Counted from the stretch's first letter, positions 29,891 through 41,570 are shown. The stretch is 42,500 bases of DNA from Salpingoeca rosetta (GCF_000188695.1 NW_004754919.1:423874-466373); one strand, 5' to 3'. A program made the numbers and translations. Notes: generated by a model not told the origin, from the letters alone.

Positions 29891-30176
29891 AACACCAGGA
29901 GGATCCTCCAGCGGACGAGGGTGCCGAGGAGGAAGAGGACGAGGATGATGAGGATGAGGACGAGGAGGAGATTGAGGACCCACTTGTTGAGATCCGCAGC
30001 AAGTGCGAGGGCCACTGCCCACAGCTCAAGGCCGAGCTTGAGAAGTGTGCCGCCCGTGTCTCGTCCCGCAGCAACACCGAGGAGACGTGCACCCAGGAGC
30101 TCTTTGACTTTCTGCACTGCGTCGACCACTGCGTACGTTTCCCAAGACGCGGCAAACCAAGCGGGGGGTGGGGTTG

Positions 30177-30226
<50 letters not shown>

Positions 30227-30501
30227 GCGTGCGTGTGAAGACCATGTGTGCCTGTGTGTATCATATGTGTGTGCGTCTGTGTGTAACTGTCTGTCTGTGA
30301 AGACCATGTGTGTGTCTGTGTGGGTGGGTGTGACTGCACATAAGGAACAAATGCACAGCGCTGATGTCAGTGTTGCACGCTCCGTTCCTGTTCCTTTTCC
30401 TCACAACTCATCATCATCACCAACAAACACACACATACACACACACCTATACACGCCTGCGCATGCAGGTGTCGGAAGAGTTGTTCAAGCACCTGAAGTA
30501 G
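29621..30501 (+). CDS. UQCRH: Cytochrome b-c1 complex hinge protein (subunit 6)
   Basis: Three exons, 29621-29677, 29899-30132 and 30469-30501, all in phase 0, encode about 107 residues. The hinge protein sits on cytochrome c1 in respiratory complex III and helps cytochrome c docking. Exon 1 gives [19 protein letters not shown]. Exon 2 holds a long Glu/Asp run typical of the family, then a Cys-rich helical hairpin ([20 protein letters not shown]) and [19 protein letters not shown], close to the human [20 protein letters not shown] block. Exon 3 ends [10 protein letters not shown], matching the human VAHKLFNNLK terminus. Six Cys lie in this region, two or more forming the intermembrane-space disulphides. 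No cleavable presequence is obvious, as expected for a protein imported with an acidic N-terminus. Confidence 0.93.
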
Positions 30502-31363
30502 AGGGCTGGTGGCTGCTGCTGCCGCCGTCGCTTTGACTCTAGTTCGCACCAGAGCGCCATTCGTTCTCTGGCACATGCAAACCCACCCCCTCCCACCTCC
30601 TTTCCTTCTTCTCTCCAAGCACCCCCCCCCCCCCTTCACCCTTTAATCTCCTCCACGACACGATATGCATCCATCCTCCATGGCGCGTGCAGCCCTCTAT
30701 CCGTCCCATCTGTGCATGTGTGTTCGTTCGTTCATGTATGTGTGTGTTTGGTGGTTGTGTGTCTTGCTTCTGTTGTGGAAGCGTTAACGTGTGTGAATCG
30801 AAGCTTGCGCGTGTATGTGTGTGTGTTTTTGTGTGAGATGTCGGTTTCCAACGTGTATTGTACGTGTGTGACTCCTGTGTGCTTCTGTGCATGTGTTCAA
30901 GCAAGTAATGAACGAGTAAACCCGCCGTTCACACGCTGTTCGCCAGATATCATCAACATGGCACAATTGCGCCTGCTTTTATTCACTCAAAAGCCAAGCA
31001 AACAACAAGCAAGACATGCACTTGCTCATTCGCACACACACACGCACACGCACACACACGCGCACGCACACACACGCACACACACACGACAACCAGACAC
31101 AGGCGCCAACATTTTGCGCTTTGCCTCTCTCTGTTTCTGCTTCTCTGCTCGGCCATTCACAAGTGCACAGCCACGGTCGTGTGGCATCACACACCGTTGC
31201 TCGCGCATGGACACAAGTCGACAGAACATGCACAGGGCACACACCCACACGTCCGCACCAACGCCACTACACATCAAACACAACCAACACGCTAACAGAT
31301 CGACACGTGCGCGCACGCACTCCCAACATGTTTGTTCCTCCGCCCGCTCCTGTGCTGATTCGT
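30502..31363. other. Convergent 3' region UQCRH/SmD3
   Basis: 862 bp between convergent stop codons. It contains a C tract at about 30622-30633, TG-rich sequence and a (CA)n/(GCAC)n stretch at about 31030-31088. No conserved coding sequence was recognised; it must hold both 3' UTRs. Confidence 0.5.
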
Positions 31364-32157
31364 TTAGCGCCGGCCAAGCCCCCTGCCGCGACCACGACCG
31401 CCGCTCGGCGCACCGCCGCGACCAGCAGCCTTAGCGGCAGCTACAGCAGCAGACGAACGACAGTGTGTGTGCGTGTGTGTATGTGTGTATGTGTGTGTGC
31501 GTGTGTGCGTGTGTGTGTGTGTGAAGGAGTGGGCACGCTAAAGGGATCAGAAAGAGCAAACGTACGGCAACAAATGCAGGTACTGATAGTGTACAAGCAT
31601 GCACATGCATGAGTGTACAGCTGTGCTTGTGGTTGATTCCGTTGAGGCTGCATACCTTTTGCCTTGAGGATGCCAGCCTTGCCAACACCGACAGCGGCGC
31701 CCTTTGCCCTCTTGAAGAATGGTGCGTTCTTCAGCATATCAGGAAGCACGAAGAACCTGGGCAGATGTGCGCGATGACGAGGGGTAAGATAAGGTAACAG
31801 CCACAACTTGGACCAACCACAACTCGCAGCCATGTCGAACACGCACACACGCACACACGCACACACGCACACATGCACACACGCACACACGCACACATGC
31901 ACACACGCACACATGCACACACGCACAAACGCACACACTTTCCCTCTCCCCCCCCCTTGCTGCTCTATCGAGCAATGGAAAGTATGCAGGTTGCAACTCA
32001 CTTGATTTTGCTGCCGCGAATGTACACGGTGTCGAGCTGTGTGACCTGGCCATCGCGGGCTGTGAAGGTGACGTCCCGCATTTGCGAGTTCATGTTGTCC
32101 TCAGCCTGACATTAAAACGGACCATAGAAGAGTTGAGCATCGCGCATCGTGAGTGTG

Positions 32158-32221
<64 letters not shown>

Positions 32222-32400
32222 CGGTGTGGCAGCATCACTGCGCTCAGAAGAGTCCAACGTGCACATGATGTCAGTGTTCACCACCATCGCCTGACCTCGA
32301 TCAGCTTGCCGCGGTACATCTCGCCGTTCTTCAGCTCAATTGTGATGGTATGGCCCTCGGCCTCGTGCATCAACTTCACGGGTACGCTCACGCCAGACAT
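31364..32400 (-). CDS. SNRPD3: Small nuclear ribonucleoprotein Sm D3
   Basis: SmD3 is one of seven Sm-fold proteins forming the ring around U1, U2, U4 and U5 snRNAs in the nucleus. Exons: 32400-32296, 32105-32002, 31756-31656 and 31440-31364, in phase, about 128 residues (human 126). Sm motif 1 is [20 protein letters not shown] plus [10 protein letters not shown]. Sm motif 2 includes [34 protein letters not shown] and GILKAK follow the Sm fold as in human SmD3. The C-terminus ([21 protein letters not shown]) is an RG tail of the kind symmetrically dimethylated by PRMT5 for SMN binding. The gene is 382 bp downstream of the stop of MFAP1, on the same strand. Confidence 0.95.
32157..32219. repeat. 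(GT)n in SmD3 intron
   Basis: Pure GT array in the 32106-32295 intron, reading (CA)n on the transcript. Confidence 0.93.
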
Positions 32401-32782
32401 GGTGCTGTCGTCTGTGTATGTGTGTGTGTGTGAAGGGTGCCTTGTGGAGAACTGTGTGGGTGCGTGGGTGGATGGGTGGATGCGTGTGCAGTGGCTGGCT
32501 GGCTGGGGTCGTTCGTTGTCGTCTGTCTCCGTCGTGCGCTCACAAATGGACAATTTGTTGACATCTTTATCTATATTTCGTCAATCGTTCGCTCAGATTT
32601 TTTATTCTGTCGCGGATGGCTGTGGACGCGGCGGATGATGTGAGTGTCTCGCATTGTCTTGTCTCGCTTCCTCTCTTGACCCTGTTCTCCCCCTCCCTCT
32701 CCCTCCCTCTCCCTCCCTCTCCCTCCCTCTCCCTCCCTCCCTCCTCTCTCTCTCTCTCTGTCCCTCTGTCACATCAAGCGAG
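32401..32782. promoter_or_regulatory. SmD3 upstream / MFAP1 downstream spacer
   Basis: 382 bp that should contain the SmD3 promoter and the MFAP1 3' UTR. The left half is T/G-rich unique sequence. The right part holds a (CCCTCCCT)n tract at about 32686-32765, purine-rich on the transcribed strand. Confidence 0.5.
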
Positions 32783-34120
32783 CTACAGCTTCTTCTTCTT
32801 CGCAGCAGGTCGATCAAAGTCCTGCGTGTGTGTGTGTGTGCGTGTGTGTGTGTGTGTGTGCGTGTGCGTGTGTGCGCGCGTGTGTTTATGCGAGAGGTGA
32901 GCTCAGTGGGTGGCGTTCGAGGTAGCAGGGCAGAATAGAAGAAAAAAACGACGGATGGCCAAGCAGCGGTTGGTCAGTGAACACTTGCCTGCTTATGGCC
33001 ACCCAGTTTTGCCATGGTCTTCTCAACCAACTTTTTATCCTGAAACCACGGCGCAGACCTGTGCAAGGCGGATGCACAACAAGTGAGGAGAGGTGGCAAG
33101 GGGTGAGGACAGAAATCAATTGGTGGCGTTTCCGCAGTCGTCCATGCAGGTGACATTGATCATGCCGGCTTGTGATATCACACTCACACACTCACTCAAT
33201 CACACACACTCACGCACACACACACACACTCACTCACACACACACACACTCACACACTCTCTCACACACACACACGCACACACACACTCTCGCTCTCTCT
33301 CACACACACACACACATATGCACAGTACCTGTCTGTTGTGTCTTGGTCTGCAAGATGTGTGTATTTTGTGCGACCCATGCGTCCAAAGTTCTTAACCTGC
33401 AATGACGGAGAGGGCAGGTGGTGTGATGAGAGGAGAAGGGATCAATCATGACACCAATACACATGCACACACGTACACACGCACACGCGCACACACGTAC
33501 ACACGCACACGCGCACACATGCACGCGTACACACACACACACACACGCGCGCGCGCGCATACGCACAGACATGCGCGCATACGCAGACATACACGCATAC
33601 ACGCGTACCTGCATGACTTTTGGCAGTACGGTCTTGTCAAATTTGTCCTCGAGTGTCGGCGCAGTGACATCTCGCTTGAACAGCTGTTGTCGAGGCAGCG
33701 GTGGACAGCGGTGGGCAGTTCAAGAGGTTTCGGGGTCACAACAAGTGATGTGCGCAGGCAGGCATGCGTACGTGTACGTGAAACACACACGAACCACAAC
33801 ATACACAGGCACACTTGCCCAAAAAAAAACACACGCGAGCATACACATCAACCAAAACAAACACAGCAACTGAGCAAGCAAACAGACAACACACAAACAC
33901 AACTGAATACACACACACACACACACACAGACATGAACACACACACATGCAGCTGCTGACCTCGCTGTCCTCGTCTTGGAAGAAAGCGCCCTTGTGGTAG
34001 TACTTCTGCATGAAGCCCATCTTGCCCTTGTCGGCCTTGTTTGTCACCAGCTTGGGGTTGGCCTTGAAATACTCTTCCCGCTCCTCCTCCGTCATCGCGT
34101 GCACCCGCTCAACCTCAAAG

Positions 34121-34218
<98 letters not shown>

Positions 34219-34504
34219 AGTGTGATGATTGTGAGCAATCCTCCGCAAATCTCACTGCTGTCAAGAAAACCACCACCACCAGCACGATTGCCTGCAGGCC
34301 GTTATTTTTTCACCGTTCGCGCTCCATGGCATCCCGTTCCTCGCGGTCACGCTTGATCCGCTTCAGCTCGCGCAGCTGCGGTCGTGATGGTGGTGGTGGT
34401 CGTCGTGGTGGTGGTGGTGCAACATGGTGAGATGAAGTTTGCGAGCACTAGAGTCAATGACTCGAGCTCTCGACCATACATCAATGAGCAAACAAGACCC
34501 CTTT

Positions 34505-34588
<84 letters not shown>

Positions 34589-35402
34589 ACACCGCCAGCG
34601 ACTTGCCGACCTTCCAGTGCTCGAATTCCTCCTCCTTATTGGCCGTCTCGTCATCGTCATCAACAAAGTTGATCTGGCTCGCCTCAAGCTCCTCCTGCAC
34701 CACCACGAGCAGCAGTAGCACCAGCAGTAGCACGGCAGATGGTGATGGGGTGAGATGGGTGCAGGACTTGAATGACATGGTGGGATGTCATTGATGAGGG
34801 CGGTGGGACACTAACACGGCAAGCGTGAACGACATTGTGGTCAACGCGTCAGCAAGAAGAAAAAAACAAAAACAAATGCGCAACCGCTATTCTTGTGAGC
34901 GAACCTGCATCTCCTGCTGGACGGTTGATTCGATGAAACCACGCAGCTCTTTCCGTTGCTCTGCACAGACGCGCGGGGTGTTGCAGCAGAGGGAGAGACC
35001 AATCATGAGCACGACTACCACGACCACAAAATATGGAAACGCACACGCACACACACACACACACACACACCACCACCACCACCTTCAAAACTGTGCAGGG
35101 CCACGCCATACCCTCTTGTTGTATTTGCAGGGCCTCCAGCCGCTCCTCCTCGCGAGCAAAGCGCTCCTCCTCCTCCAACTTGGTCAACCGCTTGTCCCTG
35201 CGCAGCGCAAGGGAACAAGGGGTGGTGTGGTGGTAAGGTTTGGTGAGGAATTGCATGGTGGTTGGGGGTGGTGCATGATGCCTCCTCATTCAGTCTCGCA
35301 CACACGAGCACGCGCACACACAGGAGCACACACGCGCACGCGCACACATGAGCACGCGCACACACAGGAGCACACACACACACATGAGCACACACACACA
35401 GG

Positions 35403-35437
<35 letters not shown>

Positions 35438-37823
35438 ATACACACACACGAGCACACACACACACACACACACAGCGCAGGACCAACGTACTTCTTGACG
35501 AAGACGGGTTTGAATATGGGCCGCGTGTCGTCTTCGCTCTCAGACTCTGTGTACGACTCGTACTCGCTGCTCTCCTCGTCACTCTCATCATCATCACCGC
35601 CACCGCCACTGCCTGCACGTGGTCGCCGTGCCTGTCGTTCGGTGTCCTCGTCCTCGTCGTCGCTGCTGCCAACGACCTCTGCTGTCGGTTTCATGCGCAG
35701 CCGTTGCACCGCCGGACGCGACGACGCAACCTGCCCACCACCACCATCATCGCCATTACCAACAGCAACAACAGCAGCAGCAGTAGTAGGCGTGCAAGAG
35801 TGAGCAGCATAGCAGAGATTTTAGGGGTGTTAAGGCTACATGTGCAGGTAAGTCGCACACGCACACACGCAAGCACGCACGCACACACGTACGCACACAC
35901 ACACACATATCTTCCAATCGACAGCAGCGCATCATGTGTATGTGCGCGTGGGTGTGGTTGACGAGTGTTTGTATGCATTGGTGGCGAGCGAGCACGCCAG
36001 CACGCCACGGCACGTCACACCACGCCACACCACGTCACACCATCTCAACGCGCGTCCTCACCTCCTCATCCAGCAAGTCTGTTTCTTCCTCCACCTCCTT
36101 TGCTCGCTCCCGTGCCCTTGCCAAAAGCCTGATAGACACAAACACACACAAACACGCACAAATGTACACAAGCACACACAAACACACAAATGCGCGCGCG
36201 CATGACCAATGTTGGCAGTGTGGGATCAAGCGGTGAGGAAATGCGATGAAGGGCGTGTGCATGCATGTGTGTCGTTGCACTCGGTACATACACGCGTGCA
36301 TGCACGCAGCATTGCTGACATGTGGTTCCAACCGCAAATACTCACAGCAGCAACTCACACCAAGCATGACGAACGTCAACCACAGCCACAGCAAGAAGAG
36401 GCATCAGCATGTGTGTGCATATGGGTGACGTACCTTGCTCGCCGCGCTGCGATTGCATCCTCGTCCTCTGATTCTGACTCGCTCTCTTCCTCCACAACCT
36501 CCGCAACGGCCTGATGGGTTGGTTGGTGCATTGGTTGGTTGGTGATGTCGATTGTGTAGCGTAGCAAATGGGACAGCTGATGAGCAGCTGCAACAAGCGT
36601 AGGATGGGCGCTTTCACACACACACGCGCATGCACACACGCATGCACACACACACACGCATGCACACACACACACACATGCACACACACGCGCATGCGCA
36701 CACCCCTACACGTACAGGGCGGCGGTGCTGCACCCCTTCCTGCCCCTCGTCATCACTCTCGGCCTAATCGTGGTCGTGGTCATGGTCGTGGTGGTGGCAT
36801 ATGAGGACAGACAGCCCAAGACAATACACCAACACGTGAGCATTCGAGCATAGTGGATGCGCACACAATCACACGCGCACATGCGCACACACGCGCACAC
36901 GTACACATACGCAGACATGAAAACGCACACACACACCAACCTCGCGTTGCCTGAGTCTGGCCAGGCGGGCTGCTCTGTCGGTTGGCACGTGCGCCTGACG
37001 CAGCCGCTGCAACCGCCGGTCGTCAGACGTCTTCACCTGCTCAAGTGCGTGTGGGTGTGTTGGGGGGTGTGGGTGTGGGTGTGGGTGTGGGTGAGTGTTG
37101 TGCAATGAGGAATGCGTTAAGGGGGGGGGGTATGAAAATGGTCTGGCTTGGAAGTGAGCACGTGTAGCGCGTGTTGTTGCATCCACACAAGGTGCGTCAA
37201 AACACACAAGCAGGCAAACACGAGCAAACACGCATCACGTCCAACTTGCCTCGCGATCAAGGTCCATGGTAAGCGGCTGTGACGTGGTCTGCTTCTTCTT
37301 TGTGCGCCTGTCCGATACAAAGACTTCGTCGGAATCATACTCGTCCTGTCGTGGCATGACGTGGACACGCACACACGCACATACGCACACGCAGGAGCAC
37401 ATGAGATGAGACAAAGCACAATGTCCGCCATCAGTTGAAAGTGAATGCAAGCACTGCACGCAATCCTTCACCTACATCATCGTCGTCGCGCGCATAGCTC
37501 GGGCGCATGCCGGCCTTGTACCTTTGTACTTTGACCTTTTGCATCACAATCTGTATCCAAGGATGACCCGCAGGTGCGGAAATGAGAAGACGGTCACGCG
37601 CTCCCTTGGTTGCACAGTGCCCACGTAACAGCTCACATCCAATGCACACACATACACACCACACAGAGTATAACATAGCACACACACGCACGCAGCGTAT
37701 ACACAAACACACAACACATACGCAACACACATAGATACGCATGAACATGCACATCACGCGAACCTCGCCCTTTTCATTCTTGATGGGAATAGCGCCAGCA
37801 GTGGCGCTGACTTTGGACGACAT
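32783..37823 (-). CDS. MFAP1: Microfibrillar-associated protein 1, spliceosome B-complex protein
   Basis: Despite its name, MFAP1 is a nuclear spliceosomal B-complex protein (yeast Spp381-like). Sixteen exons: 37823-37764, 37550-37476, 37345-37250, 37036-36941, 36510-36434, 36128-36062, 35730-35492, 35197-35112, 34960-34905, 34694-34611, 34375-34314, 34121-33961, 33683-33609, 33396-33329, 33058-32989 and 32821-32783, about 469 residues (human 439). Matches to human MFAP1: [118 protein letters not shown] and the terminal [11 protein letters not shown]. Two introns have GC donors (GCAAGT at 37249 and 32988). The junction 34314/34121 carries one base too many: canonical splicing gives an immediate stop, while ignoring one G restores [17 protein letters not shown]. 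Confidence 0.94.
32983..32988 (-). other. MFAP1: GC splice donor (GCAAGT), MFAP1 intron 15
   Basis: The exon ends AAGCAG and the intron begins GCAAGT. This is the standard GC-AG consensus and joins GGHKQ to [12 protein letters not shown] in phase 0. No in-phase GT donor exists nearby. Confidence 0.8.
33180..33318. repeat. (CA)n/(CACT)n array in MFAP1 intron 14
   Basis: CACA blocks alternate with CACTCACT and CTCTCT blocks between the exons at 33058 and 33329. Confidence 0.85.
33464..33605. repeat. Compound (CA)n/(CG)n array in MFAP1 intron 13
   Basis: CA, GCAC and CGCG units with TACA interruptions, including an alternating purine-pyrimidine GCGCGCGCGC stretch near 33546-33558. Confidence 0.8.
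34121..34123 (-). other. MFAP1: One-base phase conflict at MFAP1 exon 11/12 junction
   Basis: Exon 11 ends with two bases of an Arg codon (CG) before a clear donor. Exon 12 after the only AG begins GCTTTGAG, giving CGG CTT TGA. Conservation demands CG followed by CTTTGAG. The extra base abuts a 94-bp (GT)n array. Confidence 0.75.
34124..34217. repeat. Pure (GT)n ending at MFAP1 acceptor
   Basis: About 47 units. On the transcript it is (CA)n whose last unit supplies the CACACAG acceptor of exon 12. Confidence 0.95.
34509..34586. repeat. Pure (CA)n in MFAP1 intron 10
   Basis: About 39 units, reading (GT)n on the transcript, beginning about 25 nt after the exon 10 donor. It is complementary to the (CA)n of the next intron across the 62-nt exon 11. 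Confidence 0.95.
35304..35475. repeat. (CA)n with CATGAGCACG/CAGGAGCACA units in MFAP1 intron 7
   Basis: CA runs punctuated by repeated GAGCAC-containing units, giving a higher-order structure. The array lies in the 35198-35491 intron. Confidence 0.85.
37244..37249 (-). other. MFAP1: GC splice donor (GCAAGT), MFAP1 intron 3
   Basis: The exon ends CGCGAG and the intron begins GCAAGT, joining MDLDRE to [12 protein letters not shown] in phase 0. Confidence 0.8.
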
Positions 37824-38089
37824 TGCTACTTGTGCTTGCTCAAATGCTCGCAAAGCAACCTCCTCGCCAGTCGAACAATGAAACTGATGGACAGCAACGT
37901 GCGATGAGAGACAGTGCGACAACAGGGAGCTGGGTCAGTTGCCTTTCGTGGTCGTTTGCAGCCGCAGCTGGGTGGTTGGTCTTGCGGAATATTGACGATG
38001 TTATCCACTATTTTTCTACAATCACCACAGCCAACCAATCGCTGACACCACCACTGCTTGCCTGCTTTGCTTTGCTCGCTTGTCGTCGA
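37824..38089. promoter_or_regulatory. Compact divergent promoter region MFAP1/DUF3228 gene
   Basis: 266 bp separate the two start codons on opposite strands, and no microsatellite is present. This is the simplest candidate bidirectional promoter in the window; no core element is identifiable by eye. Confidence 0.5.
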
Positions 38090-40012
38090 ATGTATCTCCG
38101 ACGCGCTCTGCTTGCTACGCCCCGTCTTCTCGCGACAGCACCTCGCACACTGGCAACGATGAGCGGTAAAGACCTCTTCTTCTTGGACGACTTTGCACTT
38201 CGCCAATTCAACGATGACTCCTACACCGGTGGGTGTTGTCGGTACATGCGTGTGCATGTGTTGGTGTGTGTGTGTGTTTGCGCACATGTAGCTACCTGTG
38301 TGTGTGTGTGTGTGTTTGTTTGTGTGCATCTTGTGTGTTTGCGCACATCTGCGTGTCCACCTGTGTGTGTGTGTGTGTGTCTGTGTGTGTCTGTGTGTGC
38401 TTCTGTGTCTATTTGCGTCCATCTGTGCGTCTGTGTGTGCATTGGTGCACAATGTACCAAAGTCTCCAGTGCAACCTCTCACAAACACTTTCGCACCAAT
38501 ATGCGCAGGCACGCGGCTGAAGGGCTCGCCAGAGGAGTTTGCCAAGAAGGTGAACGAGCTGTGCACGTCCGAGGAGGACCTGAAGCCCGGATATGCCCCT
38601 TTCTGCAAGCACGTCTTCGTGCCAAACTTTGTGGGAGCTCTATGCCCAGTCATCGCGATCACACCGGAAGTGGAACCTCTCATCGTCACCGCATACAAGG
38701 CCCGCACCGAGAAGGCGAGCAGCACTTGCCTTTGCCCCTGCAGCGACTTGTTTACGTGCATGCACGCACGATCATTCGCTCGCATGCACAAACACTTGAG
38801 GTTGCGTTCTCTAATTACTCGCGCACGCCATCGCACTCCAACACACGCACACACGCACGTCTCTTCTGACAGGAGCTGCCGGTGCTGACGCGCTGGGTGC
38901 CTGCAGAGAAGTACGAGGCCAAGCCCGCCAAGATGCTCGACGTCATCCTCTACAGGTGGTCTATCTGCTGGTGTAGTTGTCTGTGTGTGCACGCGCGTGT
39001 GTGTGTGTGTGTATGTGATGTGTATGTGTATGTGCGTGTGTGTGTGTATGTGTGTGTGTGTGTGTCCAAAACCCTCACCCTTTCACCTTGTCTCTGCTTG
39101 CGTAATGTGTTGTTCGCTCCTCTCAAACCCCCCCCCCGCCGCCGCCTCTCCTGTCCCACCGTCCGGTTGTGCGTGCGTGCAGCCGAGAGCAGGTCATTGA
39201 GGAGCGCAAGGCCATGGGCATTGAGGGCGACGTCCCAGACTGCCCGTGGGGCATCATCAGCGTCAAGGCCCAGGTAGGGGTTGCAGTGGCGGCGGCAGCC
39301 GTGGTGTTGTGGAAGACAGGGTGTGGAGGGTAGGGTACACGCGCGCACAATTTGCTCCGTGTGTGTGTTACGCACACATACACACACGCGCACACATGTT
39401 TGCTCACGCGCACACACGCTCACACACACGCACGCACGCACACACACGCACGCACACACACACACGTATGCACACGCTCACACGCTCACACGCTCACACA
39501 CGCTCACACACACACGTATACACACACACACACGTATGCACGTTTTCCTCTCACGCTTGTGTCACTTACATTGCGCGCCCCACCTCGAATACAGGATGAA
39601 TCGTATGAAACGCCCATGCAGCCCATTACAATGTTGCGGAATGCACTTGGCAAAGAGGAAGGTGGATCCGGCGTTCCACTTGACAGGTGTGGTGCAATCA
39701 TGTGATGAAGACAGGGACTGATTGTCGCGGCTGTGGTATTCAGCAGTGTTTGCTTGCTCCAACGTTTTCGACTCACACGCACGCGCGTGCGCTCATACAC
39801 ACTCACTCACTCACCCACTCACTCGCTCACTCACTCACTCACTCACTCACTCACTCACTCACTCACTCACTCACTCACTGACCTACTCTCTCGCTCACCC
39901 ATGCGCAAACACACGCGTCTGCGCTCTGGTTTCCACACTTGCTTACGACGAGTGCAGGGAGAAGTACCTTGAGTCTGTCGCGTACTGGAGCAAGCATGTG
40001 CCGCTTGCATAA
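38090..40012 (+). CDS. DUF3228 family protein with probable mitochondrial presequence
   Basis: Six exons, 38090-38228, 38509-38714, 38873-38955, 39183-39273, 39595-39686 and 39958-40012, in phase, encode about 221 residues. The function of DUF3228 is unknown. Motifs I recognise from the family: FALRQFNDDSYTG, GYAPFCKHVFVPNF, ITPEVEPLIVTAYKAR, ELPVLTRWVP, MLDVILYSREQVIEE, PWGIISVKAQ, YETPMQPITMLRNALGKEEG, GSGVPLDREKYLESVAYW. The N-terminus (MYLRRALLATPRLLATAPRT) is Arg/Ala/Leu/Thr-rich with no acidic residue, typical of a mitochondrial presequence. A second Met (MSGKDLFFLDDF) at the start of the conserved domain could give a cytosolic form. The exon ending at 38714 uses a GC donor (GCGAGC). 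The family is common in bacteria and also occurs in algae, plants and protists. Confidence 0.85.
38715..38720 (+). other. GC splice donor (GCGAGC) in DUF3228 gene
   Basis: Exon ACCGAGAAG is followed by GCGAGC. The acceptor GACAG at 38872 joins TEK to ELPVLTRW in phase 0, exactly as family conservation requires. No GT alternative preserves frame. Confidence 0.75.
39360..39535. repeat. (CA)n/(GCAC)n/(GCTCACA)n array in DUF3228 gene intron
   Basis: Compound CA-rich repeat including several GCTCACA units, in the 39274-39594 intron. Confidence 0.8.
39795..39896. repeat. (CACT)n array in last DUF3228 gene intron
   Basis: About 22 ACTC units with CCAC and CTCG variants in the 39687-39957 intron, similar in unit and placement to the array at 14597-14800. 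Confidence 0.88.
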
Positions 40013-40542
40013 GACGTCCACCCACCGCTCCTTCTAATGACTTTGCACCAACATACCAGCTGTCAACGGGCCTTGAGTACGATCATCAAGACACAAAGAC
40101 ACAAAGACACAAAAATGAATCCTGTCATCATCCTCAGTGTGAAGAAGGACAGCAGAAATATCAGCAAGGGCTCAGAACTCGAATAGGAGAGTGCCCAACG
40201 CAGGGGTAACAAAGAGATGGGTGACAGACGAGGAGGCGCGTTTATGAGGACACGTGTGAGTCTACCGTGTTAGATGTGAGGCGACAAGAGGAGGACGAGC
40301 GAGACAAACAGTTTCAAGCGAACTCCCTTGAGCCCTTGGGCAGTCCACGGTGTTGCTGCCTCACGAAAGACTTTCGCAGTTTTCCTCTGGCCCCTGCAGG
40401 TCAAACCCAGGTCTTTTGTGATTTGTTGATTTGTGCTTTGATTTGGTTTTCAGAGCCAGAAGTTACACACCTCCAAACCTCACCAGCTCACCAGCGCGCA
40501 CGAAGCCTTCAACACTAGGACACCGAGGAGGCAGCCGCAACA
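40013..40542. other. Tandem spacer between DUF3228 gene and Gln-rich gene
   Basis: 530 bp of mostly unique sequence with a short ACACAAAG triplication at about 40091-40112. It should contain the DUF3228 gene 3' UTR and the promoter of the next gene. An in-frame TAG at 40516 precedes the ATG at 40543. Confidence 0.5.
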
Positions 40543-41538
40543 ATGCAAGGGGAGCAACAAGACTGTGCCAGCAAGGAGAAGGAGAAGAGCGGCACGTTTG
40601 TTGCCTATGGCGAGTGGGGGAAAACCAGATGCACGTACCACCGGGCCATTTCAAAAACACACACGCTCACCTTCGACAAGGCCAACGAGACAGACACGGC
40701 CCTTGCTGCCTTCGACTACTGTGTGCGGCGGCCACCTGTCTTGGCACGCATTGTGCAGAGCGACCCCGGCAACGTCACCTGCACCCTGCAGACGTCCCCA
40801 GCCTTGCTGACGGTGACAGGTGTCACACGGGAGCAGGCGGCTGCGTTGGCAGAAGAGTACACCAGCGAGCTCATGGAGGCGTACTGCGATGCCGTGGCTT
40901 TAGGTCGAGGCTCCCTCGACTTCAACTTCTACATGCACCGCTTCTTTGATGACGAGGAAGAGCACGTTGGCGAGCTCGATGCACACGAGCACTCGGCTTC
41001 TTCACGCACCAGCGACAAGGACATCAACTCCAGCACATGCAGTGAGCACAGCACCGCAAGCGACAGCGACAATGGCAGCAGCAGAGGCAGCGAAGGCTGC
41101 AGTGGCAACGAAGGCTGCAGTGGCGGCGAGGTGAGCGACGCAGACAGCGGTGTTCACGGCTCAGCCTACGCACCCAGCAAGAGCAGCGCCAAGCATGCTG
41201 AGCACGCCGAGCACGTTGAGCAAGCGACACAAGCAGCTGCTCGAGCAGTCGAGACGCAGGTCATCCCTGTCGACATTGCGGGGATGCAGGGTGAGCTTAA
41301 GCTGAAGGACGACGACGAGAACTTTGCACTCGTCGCTGCTGCCATCCACCGCGGCCTGGAACGACTGCAGTTCACGAAGGACACGGCGTTTGCGGCTGTG
41401 GGCCCGAAGATGCCGCTCAAGCCGTCCGCAGACGCCCCAGCTTTGCTTCAGCAGGCCATGTGCGCACAGCTGTTGCGCTTGAGACAAGAGGTGGGGGAAG
41501 GCAGCGAGGATGGCAGAAACGAGGACGGCAACAAACAC

Positions 41539-41570
<32 letters not shown>

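Noticed and set aside
34218..34313. A 2-nt microexon (CA) to reconcile MFAP1 phase
   Set aside because: It is formally possible between GACAG and GTGAG but far shorter than known functional microexons. A one-base assembly error next to a long repeat is simpler.
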